A stretch of 64,000 bases of DNA. Origin: Gnetum montanum (Eukaryota > Streptophyta > Gnetopsida > Gnetales > Gnetaceae). The notes under the pieces are model-generated. The model saw only the letters and a program-made list of their open reading frames with translations, ran no database searches and was not told the origin of the DNA. The first letter of the stretch is position 1, and each line of letters begins with the position of its first letter. Location: the NCBI GenBank assembly GCA_015680685.1, contig MNCI01027017.1:58199-122198 (forward strand), in the 5' to 3' direction. Position numbers and translations under genes: made by a program. This document shows, piece after piece, positions 34,178-45,272 of the stretch.

Positions 34178-36966
34178 TCATGTAGTTCCTGGTGGCAGTG
34201 GCTCCTCCATGGGTGCTTTCCCTTTGTCGTGTGCTCCAGACTTTGAAGGTTGACGATGCTGAAGAATGGCCTAGATCTTCTCCTATTTAGTCTGAGGATC
34301 TTGTGTCACCCATGCTAATGTTTCGATGTTTGACGGAGTCGACACCTCCCATGGACAGGGTAGTTGCGGGAACATTTGGTTAGCTTTGACATACCACGTC
34401 GCGAACACCAGTCGTTCCTATTCATAGGCTCTAGCTTTAACTTTGTATTCATGAAGATCTATTAGCCATCGAGCCAAGTCTGTTGCAACATATTTCTATC
34501 CCTGGTAGCTTTCTTTTACCACCGCAAGTTCAGAATTTGCAACATCCAATTTTTCAACCAGCTTCTTGCTTTTTGCAAATTTTGCTTCATATTTGAGATG
34601 GGTGGAAGCTACCTGCTACTCAAGGTCTATTCTCAGGCACCTTGCTATTAACATGGCAAGGTTGGCATATCTAAGGTTTTCCAACTCCATGTATTCTGTC
34701 AAGTCCTGGATCTGCAGGTTCTAATTTTTAATTTCCGCTTGGTGGGTGAAGGCGTAAGTGTCCAATATGACCCTCCAATTAGTGTGTTGAGCACTGATAG
34801 TATTGATTTGAGCCTTGGACATATGGATCTCCTTCTCTAGGATTTGTTTGTACATCCCCACCTGACCACGAAAATGCTCCTTCATCTTCTTGTGTCGTTT
34901 AGCCTCATTCTGCCATGCACTTATCTCAATTGCTGATTTTTGGCGAATAGCACGTACCTCCTCCATTGAGAGGGTTCGATTTTCTCTGGCTAAACAGCTT
35001 ACATCCCGGTTGACCTGAATGAATTGTTCTCGTAGCTGATGAAAGTGTTCATCGAGAACATTCTTTTGTTTCTCCACAGAGGTCAACTGAAGGCTATCTG
35101 CAACCAATTGCTTGTTTTCTTCTTCTAAGGCCTTAAGTGCCTTAATATATGCATGATTTTGCGCCCTTTCCATAGAGGCATCCCAAGTGGCCATCTCCTT
35201 TTCTTCTTCCACCTTCTTATTTTCTACGATCAACTTTGTCATTTTCTCCATTCTAAAGTTGTCTAGCTAGTTTGTGGGAATGAATTGCAAGGATCCCGTT
35301 GTGCTGCTTGTAAGGCTATGAGCTTCTCTTTTAGTTTCTGCACTTCAGCTTCAGCATGCTCTGCCCTTACTTCAGATATGACCAGCTTCCCCTTTGTGGA
35401 AATGAGGTCTGATTGAATTGCTGTTACATCTTGGGGGATGTCAAACAGGGACATCATCACTTATCCTATTTGAAGAAATCTGTCAAGTGCATCCTCATGT
35501 TTCGCAAGAGTCATCGAGGTTTCGGAAAGAGTTTGAGCATTTCATGCTCCTGAGAGATCTTCCGGTGGCACAACAGGTACATTAAAGGATTCTTTGATGT
35601 GGTCAATGATCACTTCAGCAGCTCCCATGGCATCTTGGTGTTGCATGACCACCACAGTGGCCCCTTCACTAGTCTCTAACTGCACTTGAAAAGATGCCGT
35701 GTTTCCTAAGATCTGGTGCAACCATCTACTTTCCCCTCCTCCTGTTTGAATTCATAATTCGCCCCTTGTGTGATCTAATGAAATAGTAGGCTGGTTGGCA
35801 TCATCAATGACATGGAAGAGGTTTGCATCATCAAAACTTCCTCAACTGACCATTTCAACAATGGCCCGAAGATGGCTCATCGACGGTCTGTAGTCTTGTG
35901 GTGGTGGTGGCTGATCCTGACCTATGCTAGGCACTACTTCTTGTTGTTGGCTAGGACCTGTGGCCGAAGGTTAACTGGGTCCTACAAGTTGAGTTGCAGG
36001 TGATCCAATCATCTGTTCTTCTTCTTCATCTGCTCTCAGCTCTTTGTGAGTGCTCTTTCTTGAAGCTGGTGCCTTTAACAATTCAACATAAGAAGCATTC
36101 TGGGCTTTTCAGAGGACATCACTAGTGTACCCCTGAATACCAGCCCATTGGCATAGTTTTCTGATAAGATAGGGGAAGGGTAGCACCATCTTCCCTAACT
36201 TTCGTTCTTCAAATTACCTTAGGATCTCCATCAAATATAGATGGGGAAGGTTAGTGTTAACCTTTCCCATCAACACTGCACATCCTCTTGCCACATACAT
36301 AGATATTCTTTTCAAACCTTTTGTGGGGAAGAGGTGATAGGTTCCAATTTTGAAATAAACTCTCTCTTCCATCGTCAATTCTCCAAAAGTATTATCTCTA
36401 CCATAAGCCTTTTCTAACCTATCCTTTCGCACATGAGGGTCCGATCGGGTAGATAACCGAGCAACATGGGGGCCTAAATTCAGAAGGTTTAACACTTCTA
36501 AAATCGCCTATGCAGAAAAATCTACTATCACATCACAAATGTTAACTGTGGTGCCTTGCTCTTTATTGTGCCAAAACTGGTACGTTTCACCTAAGTACCA
36601 GGCACCGCATTCAAAGAGGAAAGGCCATAAGGGAGACCCCTTGAGGTGGTCCCTAATAGCCTCAAGAGTGAAATCTACAAAATATTCGAAGTTTAGCTCC
36701 ACAATCACTACAACGAATGTGAGCTTCTCATGGATAGCCTAAACACACTCTGGGGGCAACGTGAGTTGTTGTCCCGATTCAGGCACATCATCAGCTCCTC
36801 CTTCTACCTGCCTGGACCATCTAGTAGGAGGTTCTTCTTGATGGATGCTGAATGATTACACCTCCTATTCTTCATGTTGTCCAACAGGAACTTGTCTTCC
36901 ACCTCTTTGAGGTTGTTTTGCTCCACCTTGAACCAAACCCTCCTACTGTGCATATTTTGGGACCAT
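34178..36966 (-). pseudogene. ORFX of N3
   Basis: The ATG at 36966 follows GTGATTGCAG. The first 300 or so residues are globular and resemble the putative plant transposon protein domain: ELNFEYFVDFTLE, WYLGETYQFWHNKEQ, VIVDFSA.AILEVLNLLNLG, then KIGTYHLFPTKGL. The C-terminal half is coiled coil; 34721-35251 is an unbroken 176-residue heptad-rich stretch. The protein ends DKGKAPMEEPLPPGTT plus stop at 34178. Length about 929 codons, matching N2 (931). A few stops remain. There is no catalytic motif, signal peptide or membrane segment. It is not a known pol or gag domain and occupies the place of the env-like gene in Athila elements, but it does not look like an envelope. Confidence 0.7.
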
Positions 36967-37262
36967 CTGCAATCACATTGGCCAGGCGTTAGTAAGGTTA
37001 TTTTCAAAGTCAAGTTATACCTTACTACATGTCTTAATTAAAGATCTTATGTTATAACATGTGATCATGCCCGAAAATTGTAATAATGGGTCATGTGACT
37101 TAGGTGGGTTTCATTATAATCCCTCGGTGTACCTAAGGTCATATGATTTTTGGCACAATTTTTCTAAGTGTTAGTGTTAATTATCCTAATTGATGTCCTT
37201 TGGGTGATGATAAATTTCAAAAATGTTAGGCACTTTTCGGTAAGTGTCTCTCCCCCATGACT
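36967..37262 (-). other. ORFX leader of N3: branch point, acceptor and central-PPT-like tract
   Basis: On the minus strand TAGTCATGGGGGAGAGA (about 37246-37262) lies about 290 nt before the ORFX ATG. Close to the ATG is CTTACTAAC, a perfect intron branch-point consensus, and then CAATGTGATTGCAG touching ATG. N1, N2 and E1 keep the same layout. Confidence 0.5.
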
Positions 37263-37428
37263 AAATTGAACACTCCGGGTTCAAGCAGGTTCAAACGGAA
37301 TTAAAATCAGAGTACTAGTGAGCGAGATATGAGCAAAAAAGCCAGGGTCACACAATCGCAAGTCATAGAGAAAAATTTCAAAAACTCCCCCCGTGTAAAG
37401 TGAAAAATGATGCTAAGTGTTGCGGCGG

Positions 37429-37500
37429 GGATATCCTATTTATAGGAAAATAGGATGCGATATCACGTACGATGCATTGCGTACGCGATATCTCGGCCCT
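37429..37500 (-). promoter_or_regulatory. Internal U3-like promoter block upstream of ORFX (N3)
   Basis: On the minus strand: GAGATATCGCGTACGC and GTACGTGATATCGC motifs (37450-37495) and then CCTATAAATAGG (37435-37446). The motifs are those of the N3 LTR U3 (GTACGCGATATC occurs there), in the same order before a TATA box. The sequence after the TATA box is unlike the LTR R region, so this is not a relic LTR. Confidence 0.55.
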
Positions 37501-37509
37501 ACTAATGTG

Positions 37510-38886
37510 AGACACATGAAAAATACCAAATTTTTAATGACTTTTCTTGAAATTAATGTTAAATATCAAGGACATTGGCAAGTATTAAGATGTCCTAGGG
37601 TAATTTCATTGATTCAAGAGGCACTCTTAATGATAATGATGTGAACTCTAGCAATAAAAATTTGGCGATTACGAAAAAAAAAGGGAATGTAATAGTACAT
37701 TGGAATGTTAAAATTTAGAGGGATAATGGTAGGGAAAGAAAATCAATTGAAAAATTAAGCTAAGGGTAAGAAATTGTGTGTGTGAGTTAGAGAATCAGTG
37801 AAGATTACAGAAAATTACACAAGTGGGTCCTCCCCAAAGCAGGTTTCAACCTATAATGCCCTTGTGTAACCACACTTAAAGTGTCCGTGGGCACTAGAAG
37901 GGTTAAATGTAATCCACACTAACTCCAAAAAACACACACATGTAAATATCACCGAAATGAGATGAAAATTCAATGCTACATGGGACACAAGCTACAATTA
38001 CACGAACAATGAGATGAAATGAACTATAGAAGGGATCATAGAGATTAGGACATGAGGTAACTAACCTAGGCACAATGAATCCTACATGTAAAGCATGATT
38101 AATATGTCATTAACCCATCATTCCAAGATCAGGACCAAGTCTATCCTTCTAATTAGTGACATTTCAATGTTTCATCCCATGATGAACAACTATGAGAGTA
38201 CCATAACAACATGGCGTATGATCACTTGGCTTTTAGTACAAGGGAGGAGTGATTTTTGTTTTATGGCCCTTTGTTTTTCTTTTTCTTCTCTCTTTTTTTT
38301 TTCTTCTTCTTTCTTTTGAACTTTACTGAATCTAGAGAAGCCGCCAACCTTCAGGCATGGATGCATGTCTTTTTAGTGGGACCCGCTAGAACAGTGTTTG
38401 ATTTTTAAGTGCCCTTTTGATTACTCTTACTCCCATTTTTCAATAGATCTACAAGGATCTTAGTACAACCACGTTGCATGACAACTCCCACAGCTGTCGC
38501 CAAAGAGAATCTACAAGTCCCCTTGATGTCACACCCTAATTATTTCCTCTTGGTCCATCCTTCTTCATTCTGGGTACAATGAACACAAAATTAATTTTAA
38601 GTTTTTTTTTTAAATCAAGAATACCACTGTACCCTCAAACAGAACCTCTTTATTTGTAGAATGGATGAGTGGGTGTAATGGGCTCACTATTCCAGATAAT
38701 TGCTCACTCATGACTTAATAACATAAAACACACCTCAACCAATGATACACATGAGTGTTTTATTCGTAGATGAGATTACTTACAAAACGTAAACAGACAA
38801 AAAAATAAAACAAAAAGTTCAAAAATGAAAAACTAGAAAACAAAAATGTTGTAAAATTAAAGAAAAATAAAAAGTGGTTATTAATC
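37510..38886 (-). mobile_element. N3 region between gag and the internal promoter
   Basis: It begins T-rich after the gag stop and carries the shared landmarks CATGCATCCATGCCTGAAGG (near 38360) and AATTACACAAGTGGGTCC (37813-37830, plus-strand reading). No pol remnant was seen, so the gag-to-3' region junction is the same as in N1 and N2. Confidence 0.7.
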
Positions 38887-40855
38887 CTACTTGTCTTTGA
38901 AATTAGGAGTATCCCCATAACTAATCGGTTGAGTATGGCAAGGATTAATAAATGAAAGATAAGGATCCTTACATGTTAGAAGTATTGAAACTGGTCCATA
39001 CTTACCCCATTGGGGTTCACACACTTGATTATAATAAGCATAGTGGGGCACTTTATACGATGTAGTTCCCGGATAATGAGTTGATCCACTATGATGTTGG
39101 TGACTATTAGATGGTATGGAAGGATTAGGATGATGCCTCCCATGGTTGTGTTCATTGGGTCGTATGGTTGTTGGAGTGTAAGTTGGTGGCCCTGTTGAAA
39201 TTACATGAGGCATTGGATTTGAAGGTAAGGGTGCAGCACAAGGTTGGACTTGTGTTGGGTTGGAAGGTGTAGTGGCCTCGGAATTGTGTTGTCCCTTCCT
39301 ACAGCCGTGTTTAAAGAAAGGACACCTTAGGAATTGTGTTAGTAGCACAAGTGTTGTTCGTGGGTTGTTTCTATGGCACACACACCTTAGGAACAATTGG
39401 TGGTACTATGGAAGGAGGGAAAGGATAAGAATGTTGAAAGTTAGAAGGAATATAAGGTGCACAAGGTGGTGGTTGCGTTGGAGGCATGGGTTGATAGTAT
39501 TGTGGAGAATAGTAGTGTGGTGAGACAAAGTATGTTGGCCCAGTTGGAGAAACAAGATGTTGAACGTGATAAGCATTCGAGTTCAAAAAATATGAAGGGT
39601 GCCTCCATTCTAAGGGTGGTCTTCCCCACGACTGGGATGGTTGCCACTGTGATTGAACATAGGATCTCTGTATGAACTCTGGATGTAACATGTTTCCCTA
39701 ATGCTCATATAAATGTAACAATATTGGGCATTGGCCTTTGGGGTGATCGTACAGGCATATGTTGCATTCATATGTATGACTAGCAATTGAGCACTTATTT
39801 CCTTCATTCTTTTTCTCCAAATGTCTAATGTTTTGTCCTACTTCTTGGGTTGTCAAAACTCTATCTCCAATATTGTTGATACATTCTCCACACTTGTGAT
39901 ATATCTAGTCCAACATCTTATTGATCTTTGCCTCGGCTTCTTCTAATGATTATTGTATTGGAAAAGATGATGTTTCCACCTTGAGATTTGTTGATTTCTT
40001 ATTGTTATGATCAGGGACCTTTGTTAAGTTGTGATTTTGGTCCCATTGATGTTTTTCAATACTCTCCCATGTAGCTATTTCTCCTTCTTCTTTTGCTACC
40101 CGCTTAATAAGCTCTTGGATTTGATGTGTTCATAGTTCATATAATTGACCTTAGGCATACATTCCTAAGGTCTCTCTTGTTTCATTATGTAGCCCATCAA
40201 TAATGTGGTACATTAGCCTTTCCTCGAAAAACCCATGGCCTAGACAGTTCTTTAACAGTGCGTAATATCTTTCTAAGGCCATGTCCAAGGGTTCATGTTT
40301 TGTTTGTTTCCATCCTTGGATTTGTTTCCTCAAGGTTGACACTCTTGCGTAGGTTTGATATTTTTCATTAAAGACTTCTACCATTATTAACCAACGTTGT
40401 ATCAAATTTGGTTTTAATGATCTATACCATACTTTTTCTTGGTCAACGAGTGTCATGGGAAAGAGCTTAAGTTTTTTCCAACCATTATCAATGTTATTCC
40501 ATGTGCAGGCATCATAGAAGGCTAGTAAGTGTTGTTGCAGATCTAAGTCATAGCCTCCTAAAAATTTGGAAAAGTTGTTAAAATCAAGCCTAGGTAGATG
40601 GCTCTCTTTACGATGCCTACGTGAGATTTGAACAGCCTCTTGTATTTGTGTTAAGCTTGTAGTGGCCAGTGGGGGTTCATCTTCATCAAATAAGTTAGGC
40701 TTTCGTGCGTTGCGATGACATTGTTATCTTTTATGTTTATAAGAAACTCCCACTTCAGGTTGTATACTCCAATCTTCATCGTCATATAGTTTGTTAGTTC
40801 TCCAATGAACTTCCTCACTAAGTGTGGCATTATCGTGTTCTTGTAGGAGAGGCAT
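38887..40855 (-). pseudogene. N3 gag
   Basis: ATG at 40855, then NATLSEEVHWRTNKL. The capsid-like Retrotrans_gag domain spans about 40610-40151 (LVDQEKVWYRSLKPNLIQRW, VEVFNEKYQTYARVSTLRKQ, FFEERLMYHIIDGLHNET). Near 39775-39740 is an intact CCHC zinc knuckle, CNICLYDHPKGQC (C-x2-C-x3-H-x4-C). A Pro/Tyr-rich tail (YYSPQYYQPMPPTQPPP) and the family end (YYNQVCEPQWG) reach the stop at 38887. A nucleic-acid-binding structural protein. A few stops and frame changes remain. Confidence 0.8.
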
Positions 40856-40967
40856 TGTCGTGTGTGAATTTATGTGACTTTTTATAATTACTTCTTTCTA
40901 AGAGATATATCGTTAAGTTCTATACAGCAACCTTGTATGATATAACTAATCTAGATAACTAGCACCA

Positions 40968-40985
40968 TCCCCAGCAACGGTGCCA
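40968..40985 (-). other. Primer-binding site of N3 (tRNA-Asp type)
   Basis: The minus strand reads TGGCACCGTTGCTGGGGA, only two transitions from the ideal tRNA-Asp complement. It is the best preserved in the window. Confidence 0.92.
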
Positions 40986-40986
40986 A

Positions 40987-41861
40987 TGAGTGGCAAGGTA
41001 CCCCTACACTCAACCATACAAAATGAGCGTAGCACGTGTGATCCAGTCGAACTCCGTAGACGGACTAGTTGTGGCACCTAGATCATTAACCTTAGGTCGC
41101 AGTTCGTTGTCTTCCCACTTGGACTAGTATTTATATTTGTCATGTATGGTTTAGTCCAGAGTGAGGTATATGATGTGTTCCTAATTCTAACGCTACTTCT
41201 GAAGGTAGTGGGAAATAATATTAACTAAGCTAAGCTAGGAGGAAAAGGGTAAGAAAGTCTAATCTAGCCTAAGTGTGATGAGCAACCGATTCCTTGATCA
41301 ACCATACACATCTTGGACCTCATGCACGACTAGCACTAGGATTACAAGCGTAGATCCTAGGTATGCCACTAGGCTACCAAGTAGTCACACTTAAATGCTC
41401 GTAATCAATTCATACTCGTTCCACGTTCTAAGAGTTTAAGGGTGAGAAAGAAAGCAGTAAATAACAATTAAATAATAATTAAATAAACAAAGTGACTACT
41501 GCAATGATGAAGTAATCTGAATCTTTATTGCCAGTCATGTGTGTGTCCAAGTACGTCACACTCGAATAAAGAATGTCGTACAATTACATTCACCACACTG
41601 CGGGCAGACACGGGAAAAATAATCTAACTCTGGAGGGATCAAATTGCTAGAGCTTTGCTACTCTAACTCCTAACTAATGATGAACAAGGGAGAGCCACTT
41701 CTTATTTATAGACATTGCAGTGGACTGCGATATCGCATATGCAATATCGTAGGGAAGACATGATATCGCATACCCAATATCATGGGGGGATGCGATATCC
41801 CGACGTACGCGATATCCCGACGTACGCGATATCGTGGCCTATGCGATATCACATCCCATCA
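40987..41861 (-). mobile_element. 5' LTR of N3
   Basis: Minus strand TGATGGGATGTG...TTGCCACTCA, 875 bp. The last bases before the PBS have lost a few nucleotides relative to CACTCATCA. U3 at 41720-41855 holds at least five GATATC-centred motifs, two in the identical repeat CCCGACGTACGCGATAT. TATA at about 41702-41712. Confidence 0.92.
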
Positions 41862-41866
41862 AACTC
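41862..41866 (+). other. Target-site duplication of N3, right copy (AACTC)
   Basis: Pairs with AACTT at 33163-33167. N1 sequence resumes here and matches N2 (CTAAAATCACAG against TTGAAATCACAC). Confidence 0.85.
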
Positions 41867-41979
41867 TAAAATCACAGTAAGTAAAGAATTCAACATTTAT
41901 TAAAGGTAATGAGTAAGGTATGAAATAATTGAACTTCTTTCAATAACCTTACTAATAATTGATCTTTGTGTGATTATAG

Positions 41980-42394
41980 ATGGCCCTTGAAAGAGGACAA
42001 CAAGGAGGACCTTCTCAAGGTGCAATTGAAAGCCTAAGGAAAGGTAGAGGCCAAGGACCTCATGTAGAACATGAAAAGTAGGAGGCATAATCATTCAACA
42101 TCCATTAGGGAACTCCTGTCACTACACAATCTAGCCAAGAAAAAGGTGGAGAGGTTAACAACAACTATTTATAGCATGGCATGTTAAGGCCAATCAAGTG
42201 TTCCCGCAGCTACTATATCCATGGAAAGTGTTGACTCCATCAAACATTGCAACATCAGCATGGACGACTCATAATCCTCGGATAGAAGAGGAGAAACATT
42301 AGGCGCTTCTTCAACGGTATCAATCTCAAAGCCTGGAGTACAAGACAAGGGGAAAACATCCTTGGAGGAGTCATCACCACCAGGAACCACATGA
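41980..42394 (+). pseudogene. ORFX of N1 with large internal deletion
   Basis: Upstream are CTTACTAAT and the acceptor TGTGTGATTATAG, touching ATG at 41980. The first ~40 codons (QQGGPSQ, RGRGQ) match the N2 start (QQGGPSQDASKWPRRGRGQ). Near 42135-42190 the sequence jumps to the C-terminus, ending DKGKTSLEESSPPGTT with a stop at 42392-42394, like N3. About 2.4 kb, the globular domain and coiled coil, is lost while both ends remain. Confidence 0.7.
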
Positions 42395-42554
42395 TTTCCA
42401 ATAAATTTTGTAATTTTGTGTTCATGTCCCAATTTTATTTTGTTCAATCCCACACTATGGCATGAATAATTCCTAGTTAGTCAATGAGCCCATACCTATC
42501 CACTGTGTAATCAATTGGACTCGTTCTCATTTTTTTTTAACTTGAGGACAAGTT

Positions 42555-42574
42555 GTTATTCAGTCGTGGGGGTA
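42555..42574 (+). other. Polypurine tract of N1
   Basis: GTTATTCAGTCGTGGGGGTA lies directly before the 3' LTR TG. Confidence 0.85.
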
Positions 42575-43453
42575 TGATGAATTATGATTTATTAGGTGTT
42601 GATATCTAAGCCCTATTATCGAGTACAAAATATTAGGTATGATGAGTCTCGATATCAGACCCTCGATATCGGGTAAATGATATCGTGGCCTAATAAGTGA
42701 TATCGGATACGTGATATTATGGTTCCCATGTGAGCCTATAAATACACCATGTGGTGCACGAGAAAGTGATAGTCAGTTAGTATTAGAGTAGGATCTTTTT
42801 GTCAGTTTTTCCTCTCAACCCTTTCCCTTAGTGCATGCCCATAGTGTGATGATTGTAATTGTACGAAACCTTTATTCGAGTGTGATGTACTTGCACACAC
42901 ACATGACTGGCAATAAAGATCAAGATTACTTCATCATTGTAGCATTCACTTAGTTTTAAATATTATTTATTGATTTCATAATTAACATTTCTTTACCCTC
43001 ATTTCCTATCCCTATTATGAAACATGGAATGAGTACGACTTAATCACGAGCATTTAAGTGTGACTACTTGGTATCCCAGTAGCGTACCTAGGACATATAC
43101 TTGGTAATCCCAGTGGTAGTACATGAGGTCTAAGATGTGTATGGATGATTAAGGGATGGATGCTCATTGCACTTAGGCTAGCTTAGACTCTCTTCACCCT
43201 TTCCCTCTTGGGTTAATCAAAGTTATTTCCATTGCCTCTAGGAGTAGCACTAGCTTAGGACCACATCATACACCTCACTCTAGACTAAATCATATGTGAC
43301 AAGTAGGTACTAGTCTAGGTGGGAAGACAGCGGACTACGATCAATGAGTAACTATCTAGATACGACAACTAGTCTGTCTAGGGAGTTCAATTGGATCGTG
43401 CATGAACACTCATATTCGTATGGTTGAGTGTAGGGGTACCTTGCCACTCATCA
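42575..43453 (+). mobile_element. 3' LTR of N1
   Basis: TGATGAATTATG...TGCCACTCATCA, 879 bp, paired with 28586-29441. GATATC motifs at 42650-42720, TATA CCTATAAATACACC near 42736, and AGGTACC-proximal end as in all copies. Confidence 0.92.
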
Positions 43454-43458
43454 GTGGT
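43454..43458 (+). other. Target-site duplication of N1, right copy (GTGGT)
   Basis: Pairs with ATGGT at 28581-28585. The E1 3' region then continues (GTTGTTGCTAATGGTGGTTTG), homologous to GTTGCTTTTGATGGTGGTTTG in E2. Confidence 0.75.
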
Positions 43459-44740
43459 GTTATAGTTGTTGCTAATGGTGGTTTGTGCTTAATGTTTTAT
43501 TTGCTGATTTTTGGTTTTTATGTTTGAATTTTTGTACCAATGGCTAAGACATGGTTTCTTTTTCATGAAATAGGCATTGAGTCTATGAGATCCACCCATC
43601 CACAACCTCTATGGTACTCCTTATTTTGGAAGTATGATGTCCCTTTCATTAAATAAAATTTTAATAAATTTATGACTTTGGTAGTTTCTAGAATTGGGAA
43701 GGATTCAAAGGTTTGCACAGGGTGTGACTTCAGGAGGACTCAATACTCTTTATACTCTTCTACTTCCTTGGGTGCATGAGTGCTCTCATAGGCTGCTTAT
43801 CATTTAGTGTCGACCAATAATAGGAAGTTGAATAAGTCTTTGCATGGTATGGATCCCATCCAAAAATTTTAAAAAAGAAAAAAGAAAGTAAAATAAATAA
43901 TAAATAAATAAATAATACATTATGGGAATTCAAAGCACATCCCTTAGACAAATAAAAAAGCTACAAGCATTGGTTATGGGACTAGAAAGACATGTTATCC
44001 ATGCCTAAAGGTCTCCTCTAACTAAGGCCCTCTCTCACTTTCTGCTTCACTTTTCTTCATCTTAAGGAATGATGGCTCTTTTATGGGAGCACTCTTGTGT
44101 CTTGAGGAGTTGGATTGGTCTTGGAGTGATGATGCAAAGTCACTAAAAGGAGTTGGTTTTGGTCTAGACTAAGGATGGATCTTCTCAAGTCATTTCAACA
44201 CAAATTCACAAGGGACTTCTTATGACCTCAATTTGGAATTTGATTCCACCTTCTCCATCATCTATCCATGCTACCCATAACTCACCTTACTGTCGATGTC
44301 CATGTTCTTGTTTAGTGTCTTTGTCTAACGTACTTGAATTCTTTGGTAGAATCTTCTAGGTGTTAGTCCTTAACTTCCATCAACCATTAATCACCTATGG
44401 GCTCCATGAACTCCTTGGGTTGAGGTTATGTAAGGTAAAATAAGACATGTGCTTGCTATGGGGAGCACCCACTTGCATATCTGTTAGTTAGGTTCGCTAA
44501 CCATCTTACCCTTAGGCATTCTTGTAATTAGAATCTTTCGTACATCCATCTTCTGCATCCAACCATGTGCTCCTTTACATAGTTTCTTTAATTTACACAT
44601 TCTCCATTGAAAATTTGAATTTTTAAGCTTTCAAAGATCCTCTTTAATGATTTCATCATATTCTTAGCTTTTCTAGAAATCCATGAACCCCAAATTCATT
44701 CAAAAATTCCTTGTATTTTTTGAAATATTCAAGTTTGAAA
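43459..44740 (+). mobile_element. E1 3' non-coding region after N1
   Basis: Continues the 28081-28585 region. Landmarks: AGACATGGTTTCTTTTTCATG (43552, the site where N2 sits in E2), AAGTCTTTGCATGG (43832), an (AATA)n microsatellite at 43890-43917, CTAAGGCCCT (44022). No gene recognised. Confidence 0.75.
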
Positions 44741-44749
44741 TTCTTGTTT

Positions 44750-44820
44750 ACAAACCTCGTAAACAGGGCCTCATCTATGGAGCCAATCTATATCCGTAGT
44801 GCAAAACTACTATAAATATG
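44750..44820 (+). promoter_or_regulatory. Internal U3-like promoter block upstream of ORFX (E1)
   Basis: AACAGGGCCTCATCTATGGAGCC resembles GACAGGCCCTCATTAATGTGG in the E1 LTR U3 (21250-21275). It is followed by a TATA box, CTATAAATATG at about 44810-44820. Spacing to the G-rich tract (170 nt) and to the ORFX ATG (460 nt) is like N2 and N3. Confidence 0.4.
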
Positions 44821-44965
44821 TGAGATCCCCCTTAGAAATTTTAACATTTGCTTACAAATACCAAGGGAGTTTATCAAATTTTGAAAGCCCAAAACCTTCT
44901 AGAGTCCATAACTTTCTAATCGTTTATCCAAATCAATTCGTTCTTCAACCTTGTAGCTCTCAAAG

Positions 44966-45272
44966 GTAAGCTCTTAGTCATGGGGGTCATAAATGTGTCA
45001 TTTTTGCTGAATTTTTTTTTTTTGCCATTTTTCTAACTCCCATAAAGGTTTAACTAAGAAATCAACATTTAAACACCAAATTATAGAAGTTAAACCCTTC
45101 CAACGAGCTTCGATGACACCTATAATAAAAATTGATTAATAAAATAAGAATAAGATAATCAATCTACCATGGTCCAACCATAGACAAGTGTAACTAACTA
45201 ACAAAATAAAGTATTCAAATATTCAAAGTTACATATTATATCTACTAATTCACAAATGTGTTGTGACTACAA
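44966..45272 (+). other. ORFX leader of E1: donor, central-PPT-like tract, decayed acceptor
   Basis: A donor-like CAAAG/GTAAGC (44966) is followed by TTAGTCATGGGGGTCAT (about 44974-44990). Near the end are CTACTAATTC (branch-point-like) and GTTGTGACTACAA before ATG, an acceptor that has lost its G. Confidence 0.45.

Larger units (their letters stand above)
33168..41861 (-). mobile_element. Element N3, innermost complete gag-only element
   Basis: A minus-strand element of 8,694 bp: 5' LTR 40987-41861, PBS, gag, 3' region with internal promoter, ORFX, polypurine tract, 3' LTR 33168-34011. It has no pol. It is the innermost and so the youngest in its chain, and it keeps the most CpG (for example repeated GCGATATCG in U3). 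The two LTRs still differ at many sites, mostly transitions. Confidence 0.92.
28586..43453 (+). mobile_element. Element N1, gag-only element with nested N3
   Basis: A plus-strand element with both LTRs (28586-29441 and 42575-43453), PBS, gag, a 3' region and ORFX, but no pol. N3 (33168-41861) interrupts it; without N3 it is about 6.2 kb. In its sister N2 the unbroken sequence GAAAATTTCTAACTTTGAAATCACAC spans the N3 insertion point, proving the join. Much of its internal promoter block and ORFX has been deleted. Confidence 0.9.

Noticed and set aside
37435-37446. Internal block as a relic solo LTR
   Set aside because: Only U3-like motifs and the TATA box match; no R/U5, no CACTCATCA end, no duplication, and the same arrangement occurs in four elements at fixed spacing.
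42184-42453. Minus-strand 89-residue frame
   Set aside because: It is antisense to the ORFX C-terminus of N1, whose plus-strand ending (PPGTT) is conserved with N2 and N3.
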